In this document: positions 1-5,286 of the stretch, in pieces
Position numbering within the stretch: the first letter of the stretch is position 1
Layout of the letters: each line of letters starts with the position of its first letter
Assembly (NCBI GenBank): GCA_023487615.1
Contig: JAMDBH010000130.1
Coordinates: 1-8,822 of the forward strand
Reading direction: 5' to 3'
Length of the DNA stretch: 8,822 nucleotides
Origin: Gammaproteobacteria bacterium
GTDB taxonomy: Bacteria; Pseudomonadota; Gammaproteobacteria; SURF-13
The notes under the pieces: model-generated
Databases searched by the model: none
Seen by the model: the letters and a program-made list of their open reading frames with translations, nothing else
What the model was told of the DNA's origin: nothing
Made by a program: the position numbers and the translations under genes

Positions 1-489
1 GCCGTGTATTTTGGATCGCAGCTTTCTCATCTCGTTTGGCAGCCCAGTGATCTCGCCGGTCATCACGCGGGTATCATGATGTGGCTGGACGAGTACCGGC
101 TGCCCAATGTGCATCCGCCGATCAGACTGGACGTGGACGATGAGCATTGGCCTGAGCAACGCTTCGACGCCGTATTCAGCGCCAATACCGCTCACATTAT
201 GTCCTGGCCACAGGTGGAACGGATGTTCGCGGGCGTGGGCTCGGCTTTGCAGGACAACGGGGTGTTCGCCCTTTACGGGCCCTTCAATTATCGCGGCTGC
301 TATACGAGCGACAGCAACGCCCGCTTCGATCAATGGCTCAAGGCGCGCGAGCCATCAAGCGGCATCCGGGACTTCGAGGCGCTGGATAGCCTGGCTCGCG
401 CGCAAGATATGATATTGCTGAAGGACTATGAAATGCCCGTCAATAACCGCACGCTGGTGTGGCGGAAGTTGCGTCAGACTGGCGGCTAA
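1..489 (+). CDS. DUF938 (UPF0585) SAM-dependent methyltransferase-like protein, 5' end cut by window
   Basis: The frame is open from base 1 and ends at TAA 487-489, so the first visible GTG is an internal valine, not a start. About 162 residues are visible. They match the DUF938/UPF0585 family, which includes human METTL26: a Rossmann-type methyltransferase fold of unknown substrate, usually about 200 residues. The missing N-terminus would hold the SAM-binding glycine loop; the visible start AVYFGSQL follows directly after that motif in relatives. Visible family signatures are WQPSD, the acidic DVDDEHWP stretch, FDAVFSANTAHIMSW, the strand GVFALYGPFNYRG, and the C-terminal MPVNNRTLVWRK. The activity is inferred from the fold only; no substrate is known to me. 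The gene converges on rubA and overlaps its end by 4 bases. Confidence 0.88.
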   Translation, partial: AVYFGSQLSHLVWQPSDLAGHHAGIMMWLDEYRLPNVHPPIRLDVDDEHWPEQRFDAVFSANTAHIMSWPQVERMFAGVGSALQDNGVFALYGPFNYRGCYTSDSNARFDQWLKAREPSSGIRDFEALDSLARAQDMILLKDYEMPVNNRTLVWRKLRQTGG

Positions 490-650
490 ATCTCCACCAT
501 TTCAAAATCTTCCTTGCGGGCCCCACATTCAGGGCAGACCCAATTGGGCGGGAGGTCTTCCCATTTTGTCCCCGGAGGAATACCTTCGCTGGGTAGGCCG
601 ACGGCCTCGTCGTAGATAAAGCCGCAAATGACACACATGTAAGTCTTCAT
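486..650 (-). CDS. rubA: Rubredoxin, small iron electron carrier
   Basis: Reading the minus strand from ATG at 650 gives a complete 54-residue protein ending in TAG (plus-strand 486-488). It has the two rubredoxin knuckles CVICG (Cys6, Cys9) and CPECG (Cys39, Cys42), whose four cysteines bind one iron. It also has the family's aromatic and proline core: YDEAVG, GIPPGTKWEDLPPNWVCP. Length and spacing are those of a classical one-domain rubredoxin, a soluble cytoplasmic one-electron carrier that passes electrons to reductases and oxidases; its partner here is unknown. The start has only a weak GGA upstream, but MKTYMC is the usual N-terminus. It is divergent from thiD, an arrangement I recall as common in gammaproteobacteria, where rubredoxin neighbours thiD-thiE-hemL. 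Its stop overlaps the stop of the convergent DUF938 gene. Confidence 0.96.
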   Translation of the reverse strand: MKTYMCVICGFIYDEAVGLPSEGIPPGTKWEDLPPNWVCPECGARKEDFEMVEI

Positions 651-658
651 AGTTTCCA

Positions 659-676
659 GTAACAGATTATTGTTAC
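659..676. promoter_or_regulatory. 18-base dyad in the rubA leader/start region
   Basis: GTAACA-GATTAT-TGTTAC is a perfect 6-base inverted repeat with a 6-base centre. It lies just downstream of the rubA -10 box and covers the predicted transcription start. That position suits a repressor operator or a short 5'-leader hairpin. It does not match FNR (TTGAT-N4-ATCAA) or Fur consensus sites, and I cannot name the regulator. Confidence 0.35.
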
Positions 677-679
677 GCT

Positions 680-685
680 ATTATA
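680..685 (-). promoter_or_regulatory. Candidate -10 box of rubA promoter
   Basis: On the minus strand this reads TATAAT, a perfect sigma-70 -10 hexamer, with an AT-rich approach. Transcription would start near 673 and leave a leader of about 22 bases before the rubA ATG. No convincing -35 hexamer is seen 16-18 bases upstream, so an activator may be needed or the promoter may be weak. Confidence 0.5.
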
Positions 686-737
686 TATCGATCTAAATGG
701 ATGGACGACATCATCTTTAATTACTAGCGCCCCATCA

Positions 738-748
738 TGCTGTAAAAT
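738..748 (+). promoter_or_regulatory. Candidate extended -10 element for thiD-thiE-hemL
   Basis: TGCTGTAAAAT resembles an extended -10 element, or a plain TAAAAT -10 at 743-748. Only weak -35 matches are found upstream. It ends 7 bases before the thiD ATG, so transcription would start at or next to the start codon. Together with the absence of a Shine-Dalgarno sequence before thiD, this suggests a leaderless or very short-leader transcript. No TPP riboswitch fits in this space. Confidence 0.3.
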
Positions 749-755
749 CGCGTAC

Positions 756-1571
756 ATGAATAGCAAACAACAGGCAGTGCCGCTGGTGATGGTCTTCGCG
801 GGTAACGACCCCACCGGGGGAGCCGGAACCCAAGCCGACATCGAAACGCTGGCCAGCATGGGTTGCCAGGCAGCGCCGGTGATCACCGCCGTCACCGTGC
901 AGAACACGCATGATGTCATAGAGTATTCGGCCATGAGCGCAACCCTGGTGATCGAGCAGGCCCGGGCGGTGCTGGAGGAAATGCCTCCGGCCGCCTTCAA
1001 GATCGGAATGATCGGCACGCGCGAGAACGCCGAGGCTATACACACCTTGTTGAGAGATTATCCCAATATCCCTGTTGTTCTTGACCCGGTGTTGTACGCG
1101 GGCGGCGGGCATCCCCTGGCCGAAAGTTCATTGCAAGACGCCATGATTTCGTTGCTGCTGCCTTTGACGACGGTGTTGACGCCGAACACCCTTGAGGCGC
1201 GGATGCTGGCGCCCGGGGCGGATACCCTGGAGGCCTGCGCGCAGCAACTCATGGATCAAGGCAGCGAATTTGTGCTCGTCACCGGCACGCACGAGGATAC
1301 CCCCGAGGTCGTCAACAACCTGTATGGCAATCGCCGCCTGCTCGAGTCATTTACGTGGGAACGGTTGCCTTATAACTACCACGGTTCAGGCTGTACTCTG
1401 TCGTCCGCCATCGCCGGCATGCTGGCGCACGGGCTGGAACCGTTCACCGCGGTGTACGAAGCGCAGCATTATACCTGGGAGACGCTCAAATACGGTTATC
1501 GCATCGGTAAGGGAGAGTATCTGCCGAACCGTTTATACTGGGCGCGCAACGAAGAAGGTCAGGACACATGA
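756..1571 (+). CDS. thiD: Hydroxymethylpyrimidine / phosphomethylpyrimidine kinase ThiD
   Basis: This 271-residue protein of the ribokinase-like fold phosphorylates HMP and HMP phosphate with ATP to give HMP diphosphate, the pyrimidine half of thiamine, in the cytoplasm. Evidence: the N-terminal substrate region VFAGNDPTGGAGTQAD (residues 13-28), ITAVTVQNT (43-51), KIGMIG (82-87), VLDPVL (108-113), LTPN (141-144), and the C-terminal anion-hole and catalytic motif HGSGCTLSSAIAG (209-221) with Cys213. GND replaces the more common GSD, which is conservative. Length is normal. ATG 756 is the only suitable start, since no upstream in-frame ATG or GTG gives a family-like N-terminus, and it has no visible ribosome binding site. 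The stop overlaps the thiE start as ATGA, so the two genes are probably translationally coupled. Confidence 0.95.
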   Translation: MNSKQQAVPLVMVFAGNDPTGGAGTQADIETLASMGCQAAPVITAVTVQNTHDVIEYSAMSATLVIEQARAVLEEMPPAAFKIGMIGTRENAEAIHTLLRDYPNIPVVLDPVLYAGGGHPLAESSLQDAMISLLLPLTTVLTPNTLEARMLAPGADTLEACAQQLMDQGSEFVLVTGTHEDTPEVVNNLYGNRRLLESFTWERLPYNYHGSGCTLSSAIAGMLAHGLEPFTAVYEAQHYTWETLKYGYRIGKGEYLPNRLYWARNEEGQDT

Positions 1572-2221
1572 CTCAGACCGTGCATAGCTGCGACGATGTT
1601 AAAATGCAATGGCGTGGACTCTATGCGATTGCCGATACCGGTCTGATAGGCAGTGATCTGATGGATCGCGTCGCACAAGCCATCCAGGGCGGCGCATCGG
1701 TTGTTCAATACCGCTCCAAGGAACCGGACCCGCTGTGTTGTAGCGAGGAGGCGCGCGCCTTGCTCGCTCTTTGTCGCCGTCACGGTGTGCCTTTGATTAT
1801 CAACGACGACGTTGCGCTGGCCGAGATCGTCGGCGCCGACGGTGTCCACGTCGGGCGCGATGACGCGAGCCTCGCCGAGGCGCGGACAGCGCTGGGGCCG
1901 CGCGCCTTCATCGGCGTGTCGTGTTACAACTCGCTGGAGAGGGCCCTGGAGGCGCAGGCCGCCGGCGCCGATTACGTCGCCTTCGGACGCTTCTTCGCCT
2001 CGCTCACCAAACCCAATGCCGTGTCGGCGGACCCCTCTTTGTTGCGCGAGGTCAGAAAAAAAATATCCATCCCCATCGTAGCCATCGGCGGCATCACGCC
2101 TGAAAACGGCAGGGCGCTCATCGAGGCGGGCGCCGACATGCTGGCGGTGATACACGGCCTGTTCGGCCATCCGGACGTGACCCATGCAGCAAACCGTTAC
2201 ACAAAACTTTTTCAACTGTGA
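1568..2221 (+). CDS. thiE: Thiamine-phosphate synthase ThiE
   Basis: This 217-residue TIM-barrel enzyme couples HMP diphosphate, made by ThiD just upstream, to thiazole phosphate, releasing pyrophosphate and thiamine phosphate. Motifs in order: LYAIAD (18-23), VVQYRSK (45-51, diphosphate contact), [10 protein letters not shown] (76-85), DGVHVGRDD (91-99, Mg-binding aspartates), GVSCYN (116-121), [16 protein letters not shown] (134-149, with the conserved Thr-Lys), and VAIGGI (171-176, phosphate loop). All expected catalytic positions appear present. The chosen ATG overlaps the thiD stop (ATGA) and has AAGG at 1555-1558 upstream. An internal Met13 at 1604 would remove a non-conserved 12-residue tail and is the main alternative start. 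ThiC and ThiG, which would make the substrates, are not in the window. Confidence 0.95.
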   Translation: MTQTVHSCDDVKMQWRGLYAIADTGLIGSDLMDRVAQAIQGGASVVQYRSKEPDPLCCSEEARALLALCRRHGVPLIINDDVALAEIVGADGVHVGRDDASLAEARTALGPRAFIGVSCYNSLERALEAQAAGADYVAFGRFFASLTKPNAVSADPSLLREVRKKISIPIVAIGGITPENGRALIEAGADMLAVIHGLFGHPDVTHAANRYTKLFQL

Positions 2222-2228
2222 GAAGAAA

Positions 2229-3518
2229 ATGAACACGTCCCGATCACATGCGCTTTTTTTGCAGGCCCAGCAACACATCCCGGGCGGCGTCAATTCACCG
2301 GTGCGCGCCTTTCGTGGCGTAGGCGGCGAACCGTTATTCTTCAAGCGGGGCGAAGGCGCGTATCTGATTGATGAAGACGATAACCGTTATATTGATTACG
2401 TCGGCTCCTGGGGGCCGATGATAGCCGGTCACGCCCATCCGGCAGTGGTCAAGGCGGTGCAGGAGGCCGCCGCGCGCAGTCTGGGCTTCGGTGCGCCCAC
2501 CGCGATTGAAGTCGAGATGGCGGAAAAGATTTGCGCGCTGATGCCCTCCATCGAAATGGTGCGGCTGGTCAGCTCCGGTACCGAGGCGACTATGAGCGCG
2601 CTGCGTCTGGCGCGCGGTTTTACCAAGCGCGACAAGATCGTGAAATTCGAGGGCTGCTATCACGGGCACTCCGACTCGCTGCTCATCAAGGCAGGCTCCG
2701 GTGCACTCACGCTCGGGGTGCCGAGTTCCGCCGGTGTTCCTGCGGCGCTCGCCGAGCATACGATCACGCTCACTTATAATGAAATCGAGCCGGTGCTCGC
2801 AGCCTTTGATCGTTACGGTAAAGACATCGCCTGTGTCATCGTCGAGCCGGTGGCGGGCAATATGAATTGCGTGCCGCCGCTGCCGGGATTTCTAGAAGGC
2901 CTGCGTAGCTTGTGTAGCGAATACGGCAGCGTGTTGATTTTCGATGAAGTCATGACCGGTTTTCGCGTTGCCCTGGGTGGCGCGCAGCAACTCTATAGCA
3001 TCAGGCCTGATCTCACCACGCTCGGCAAGGTCATCGGCGGCGGATTGCCGGTCGCCGCCTTCGGCGGCCGCAATGACATCATGCGGCACATCGCCCCGCT
3101 GGGGCCCGTTTACCAGGCCGGCACGCTGTCGGGGAACCCGGTGGCCATCGCGGCGGGCCTTGCCACGCTCGATCTGATCTCCCAACCCGATTTCTTCTCC
3201 AGGCTCGGCGCAACGACGAAACACCTGACAGGCGGCCTCAAGGAATGCGCGAAAAAAATGGACATTCCCTTAACCGTCAATCAAGTCGGCGGCATGTTTG
3301 GGCTGTTCTTCACAAAGGAAAGCCAAGTCAGCAACTTCTCGCAAGTCATGGCCTGTGACGTGGAGCGTTTTAAAAAATTCTTCCACGGCATGCTGGAGCA
3401 GGGCGTGTACCTGGCTCCTTCCGCCTTCGAGGCCGGTTTTGTTTCCGCGGCGCACGGTGACCAGGAAATCGCCGCCACCCTGGCGGCGGCGGAACAGGTG
3501 TTTTCTCAACTGCGATGA
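2229..3518 (+). CDS. hemL: Glutamate-1-semialdehyde 2,1-aminomutase HemL
   Basis: This PLP enzyme (429 residues, normal length) converts glutamate-1-semialdehyde to 5-aminolevulinate, the committed precursor of heme and other tetrapyrroles in the C5 pathway; it acts as a cytoplasmic dimer. Signatures: [12 protein letters not shown] (17-28), GHAHP (67-71), SSGTEAT (115-121, PLP phosphate), [10 protein letters not shown] (143-152), VIVEPVAGN (203-211), [10 protein letters not shown] (237-246), [10 protein letters not shown] (265-274) with the Schiff-base lysine Lys267, and QAGTLSGNP (296-304). The frame is open upstream to 2184, but that start lies inside thiE and adds a tail foreign to the family. 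ATG 2229 gives the usual N-terminus and sits 7 bases after the thiE stop, behind AGAAGAAA. It is the last gene of the thiD-thiE-hemL operon and converges on the cytochrome gene with an 8-base gap. Confidence 0.97.
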   Translation: MNTSRSHALFLQAQQHIPGGVNSPVRAFRGVGGEPLFFKRGEGAYLIDEDDNRYIDYVGSWGPMIAGHAHPAVVKAVQEAAARSLGFGAPTAIEVEMAEKICALMPSIEMVRLVSSGTEATMSALRLARGFTKRDKIVKFEGCYHGHSDSLLIKAGSGALTLGVPSSAGVPAALAEHTITLTYNEIEPVLAAFDRYGKDIACVIVEPVAGNMNCVPPLPGFLEGLRSLCSEYGSVLIFDEVMTGFRVALGGAQQLYSIRPDLTTLGKVIGGGLPVAAFGGRNDIMRHIAPLGPVYQAGTLSGNPVAIAAGLATLDLISQPDFFSRLGATTKHLTGGLKECAKKMDIPLTVNQVGGMFGLFFTKESQVSNFSQVMACDVERFKKFFHGMLEQGVYLAPSAFEAGFVSAAHGDQEIAATLAAAEQVFSQLR

Positions 3519-3526
3519 TAGCGACA

Positions 3527-4132
3527 TTACTTTCCGGTCAATCTGAACATGCGCGGCAGTGTCTCGTCGCGGGCGATGAAATGATGCAGCAACGCCATCC
3601 CCACATGCCCGCCCCAATAGGTCCACACAAAGATGGAAATGAATTCGTGCAGCTCGCTCGCTGCACCGGTGAGGATGTTAAGCTTGCCGTCTTCAGGCAT
3701 AAAAAAGAACAGCACGGCGCCCGTTGCGGCGATGCCGAGCACGGCCAATAAACCCAGTCCATGAATAAGGCCGGAGAATTTGTCCTTGGGGCCACCGGAT
3801 GGCAGCCTTCCCTTGAAGATCTCGCGCAGACCTGTGGCCACTTCGGTGCGCCCCTCCCTGTTCCAAGGGAACAGATGGCGTGCGCCATAACCTTCCAAGC
3901 CCCATAGGCTCCAAGCCCAATGCAGCAGTACGATGGCGAAAGCGGCCATGCCGAGCCACTCGTGGATGTCCAGCATTAACGCCCCAAACCCGGATAAAGA
4001 ATGTCCGGGCTCAGGTTTCTCCACGGCCAGGCTGTTAAGCAATTGCAGGGTCACCGTAACTGCCAATCCGAAATGCAGCAAACGTGTGGCCCAATCCCAC
4101 TCTCGAGGCATTGGGTTGTGCTGAGCGGTCAT
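3527..4132 (-). CDS. Cytochrome b561 family membrane protein (Ni/Fe-hydrogenase cytochrome b-like)
   Basis: A 201-residue integral membrane protein with about four hydrophobic helices: residues 18-37, 52-78, 121-143 and 160-186. Histidines sit where this family binds two b hemes: His20 after a conserved Arg (ATRLLHFG), His57 (DIHEWLG), His71 (VLLHWAW), His124, and His176 with His183 and His184 in the last helix. Family members pass electrons across the inner membrane between quinones and periplasmic partners. The related COG3658-type proteins are known to occur beside diheme cytochrome c and SHP genes and QseBC-like regulators. No c-type cytochrome gene (no CXXCH) is present here, so the partner is unknown. 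Translation starts at 4132 behind a strong AGGAG. The acidic exported protein lies 73 bases upstream on the same strand. Confidence 0.88.
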   Translation of the reverse strand: MTAQHNPMPREWDWATRLLHFGLAVTVTLQLLNSLAVEKPEPGHSLSGFGALMLDIHEWLGMAAFAIVLLHWAWSLWGLEGYGARHLFPWNREGRTEVATGLREIFKGRLPSGGPKDKFSGLIHGLGLLAVLGIAATGAVLFFFMPEDGKLNILTGAASELHEFISIFVWTYWGGHVGMALLHHFIARDETLPRMFRLTGK

Positions 4133-4153
4133 GGAAATCTCCTAATTTAAAGG

Positions 4154-4177
4154 GCCGGGCAGTTTGATCTGCCCGGC
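4154..4177 (-). terminator. Hairpin between the acidic-protein gene and the cytochrome b gene
   Basis: GCCGGGCA and TGCCCGGC form a perfect 8-base GC-rich stem around an 8-base loop. On the minus strand it is followed by CCCTTTAAATT, a poor U-tract, and then directly by the AGGAG of the cytochrome gene. It could be a partial terminator that lowers cytochrome expression relative to the upstream small gene, or an mRNA processing or stability element. A full intrinsic terminator is less likely because the U-tract is broken. Confidence 0.5.
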
Positions 4178-4205
4178 GTACAGCTACCGGTTTGCGATGA
4201 GATGA

Positions 4206-4472
4206 CTATTTAGAGTCGCGCTGCTCTGACTCCTTTTCGTCGTTATCTTTGGAGTCATGGTCATGCTCCTCTGATTCCGCTTCACCCTGTTCATCGGTTT
4301 CATGACCCTTGTCCATGTCGGATTTTTCCTTATGCTCAATTGAAGAGCTTTGCTCTGTTGCTTCTGAGCCCTTGCGATCTTCTTCATGATCGCTTGCAAA
4401 TACAGCCGTTGACGCTATCATACCTAACGCGACGCCGGTTAAAGCGCCCAAAATCAATTTGCTGGATTTCAT
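4206..4472 (-). CDS. Small exported acidic, histidine-containing protein of unknown function
   Basis: An 88-residue product with a clear Sec signal peptide: MKSSK, a hydrophobic core (about 6-24), then AVFA before SD, so cleavage is likely after Ala26. The mature part of about 62 residues is of very low complexity: roughly 25 Asp or Glu, five His, seven Lys, no Cys and little hydrophobic content. It is probably disordered in the periplasm. HEED, EEHDHD and similar clusters could bind divalent cations, but this is inference from composition. No c-heme motif is present. The start at 4472 has a good AGGAGAA upstream, which with the signal peptide argues that the gene is real. It lies upstream of the cytochrome b gene and divergent from the two-component genes. 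I do not recognise a family. Confidence 0.75.
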   Translation of the reverse strand: MKSSKLILGALTGVALGMIASTAVFASDHEEDRKGSEATEQSSSIEHKEKSDMDKGHETDEQGEAESEEHDHDSKDNDEKESEQRDSK

Positions 4473-4494
4473 GTGTGTTCTCCTATGTGGTAAG

Positions 4495-4511
4495 CGTTGA
4501 ACTATTCAACG
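4495..4511. promoter_or_regulatory. Palindrome in the divergent regulatory region
   Basis: CGTTGAA-CTA-TTCAACG is a perfect 7-base inverted repeat with a 3-base centre. It lies 23 bases upstream of the acidic-protein ATG, where the promoter or leader of that minus-strand gene must be. It is a candidate operator for the adjacent response regulator or another dimeric regulator; a leader hairpin is the alternative. OmpR-type regulators more often use direct repeats. Confidence 0.35.
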
Positions 4512-4554
4512 TGAGTACAGAATGCCACTCCAGCCATTACGCAACCCTTTCCGC

Positions 4555-4564
4555 ATCATTAATA
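4555..4564 (+). repeat. Direct repeat copy 1, ATCATTAATA
   Basis: First of two identical 10-base copies in the divergent region. The second is at 4597-4606, just before the response-regulator start codon. The 42-base start-to-start distance is about four helical turns, so both copies face the same side of the DNA. This suits paired binding by an OmpR-type regulator, but AT-rich sequence can repeat by chance. Confidence 0.3.
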
Positions 4565-4596
4565 ATTGGTAATTCACTCGATTTGCTATATGACCT

Positions 4597-4606
4597 ATCA
4601 TTAATA
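4597..4606 (+). repeat. Direct repeat copy 2, ATCATTAATA
   Basis: Second copy of the 10-base repeat, ending two bases before the response-regulator ATG. Binding here would cover the translation start or the transcription start of the regulator gene and would fit autoregulation. No Shine-Dalgarno sequence is visible between this repeat and the ATG. A TATATG-like -10 (4587-4592) lies just upstream, so the leader may be very short. Confidence 0.3.
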
Positions 4607-4608
4607 GC

Positions 4609-5286
4609 ATGCGTATATTGATTGTCGAGGATGATCGGCAGGCAGCGGACTATCTTGCCAAGGGACTGAAGGAGCAGGGTTATGTCGTAGACCTTGCCGC
4701 CGACGGCAAGGAAGGATTGCACCTTGCTATGACCGAAAGCTACGATGTGCTGGTGGTTGATCGCATGCTGCCCGGCCTTGATGGACTCTCGCTGATTCAG
4801 TCCTTACGTGGTAACGGCAAACGTACGCCGGTGCTGATACTAAGCGCGCTTGGCGAGGTGGATGACAGGGTTAAGGGCCTGAAAGCGGGGGGTGATGATT
4901 ACCTCACCAAGCCCTATGCCTACTCCGAACTGGTGGCTCGCCTCGAGGCGCTGTTGCGTCGTGGCAGCGAGCCCCGCATTGACAGCCGCTTGCGTGTTGC
5001 GGATATGGAGATGGATTTGCTCGCCCGTACCGTGACGCGCGCGGGACAGCGCATAGATTTACAACCGCGCGAATTCCGCCTGCTGGAATACCTGATGTGC
5101 CACAGCAACCAGGTGGTGACGAGGACCATGTTGCTCGAAAAAGTGTGGGATTACCATTTCGATCCACAGACCAACGTCATTGACGTCCATATCAGCCGCT
5201 TGCGCCAGAAGATAGACAAAAATTTTGCTACACCCCTGCTGCACACTGTGCGCGGGGCGGGATATTGCCTGCGTGCGCCTGCCTAA
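4609..5286 (+). CDS. OmpR/PhoB-family two-component response regulator
   Basis: A 225-residue cytoplasmic transcription regulator. The receiver domain (about 1-117) has the acidic pocket Glu7-Asp8-Asp9, the phosphate acceptor Asp51 in VVDRMLPGLDG, Ser79 in place of the usual Thr/Ser switch, and Lys101 in YLTKPYAYSEL. The C-terminal winged-helix DNA-binding domain (about 128-222) shows LQPREFRLLEYLM, the recognition-helix region TNVIDVHISRLRQKID, and the terminal hairpin HTVRGAGYCL. Everything needed for phosphorylation and DNA binding is present. The closest well-known types are the CusR/QseB-like regulators. The start MRILIVEDD is canonical despite lacking a clear Shine-Dalgarno. It overlaps the kinase gene by 14 bases and is divergent from the acidic-protein and cytochrome genes, which are its likely targets (inference). 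Confidence 0.93.
   Translation: MRILIVEDDRQAADYLAKGLKEQGYVVDLAADGKEGLHLAMTESYDVLVVDRMLPGLDGLSLIQSLRGNGKRTPVLILSALGEVDDRVKGLKAGGDDYLTKPYAYSELVARLEALLRRGSEPRIDSRLRVADMEMDLLARTVTRAGQRIDLQPREFRLLEYLMCHSNQVVTRTMLLEKVWDYHFDPQTNVIDVHISRLRQKIDKNFATPLLHTVRGAGYCLRAPA

Noticed and set aside
4..489. GTG at 4 as the start of the DUF938 gene
   Set aside because: The frame is open to base 1, and family alignment by eye places this valine just after the missing SAM-binding glycine loop, so the gene is cut by the window.
651..755. TPP (THI-box) riboswitch before thiD
   Set aside because: The 105-base space lacks the conserved CTGAGA and ACCTGA-type segments and appears too short and AT-rich to hold the aptamer plus the divergent rubA promoter.
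2184..2228. Upstream ATG for hemL, overlapping thiE
   Set aside because: It adds 15 residues that do not resemble HemL; ATG 2229 gives the normal N-terminus directly after the thiE stop.
1559..2344. Long open frame of 261 codons on the minus strand opposite thiE
   Set aside because: It is opposite strongly conserved thiE coding sequence, has no recognisable motifs, and is typical of antisense frames in GC-rich genes.
4206..4472. Small acidic protein as a c-type or diheme cytochrome
   Set aside because: It has no cysteine at all, hence no CXXCH heme-attachment motif.
5225..5272. Upstream ATG for the histidine kinase
   Set aside because: It lies inside the last conserved part of the response-regulator gene and yields a Cys-rich tail with no kinase likeness; GTG 5273 is a better start.
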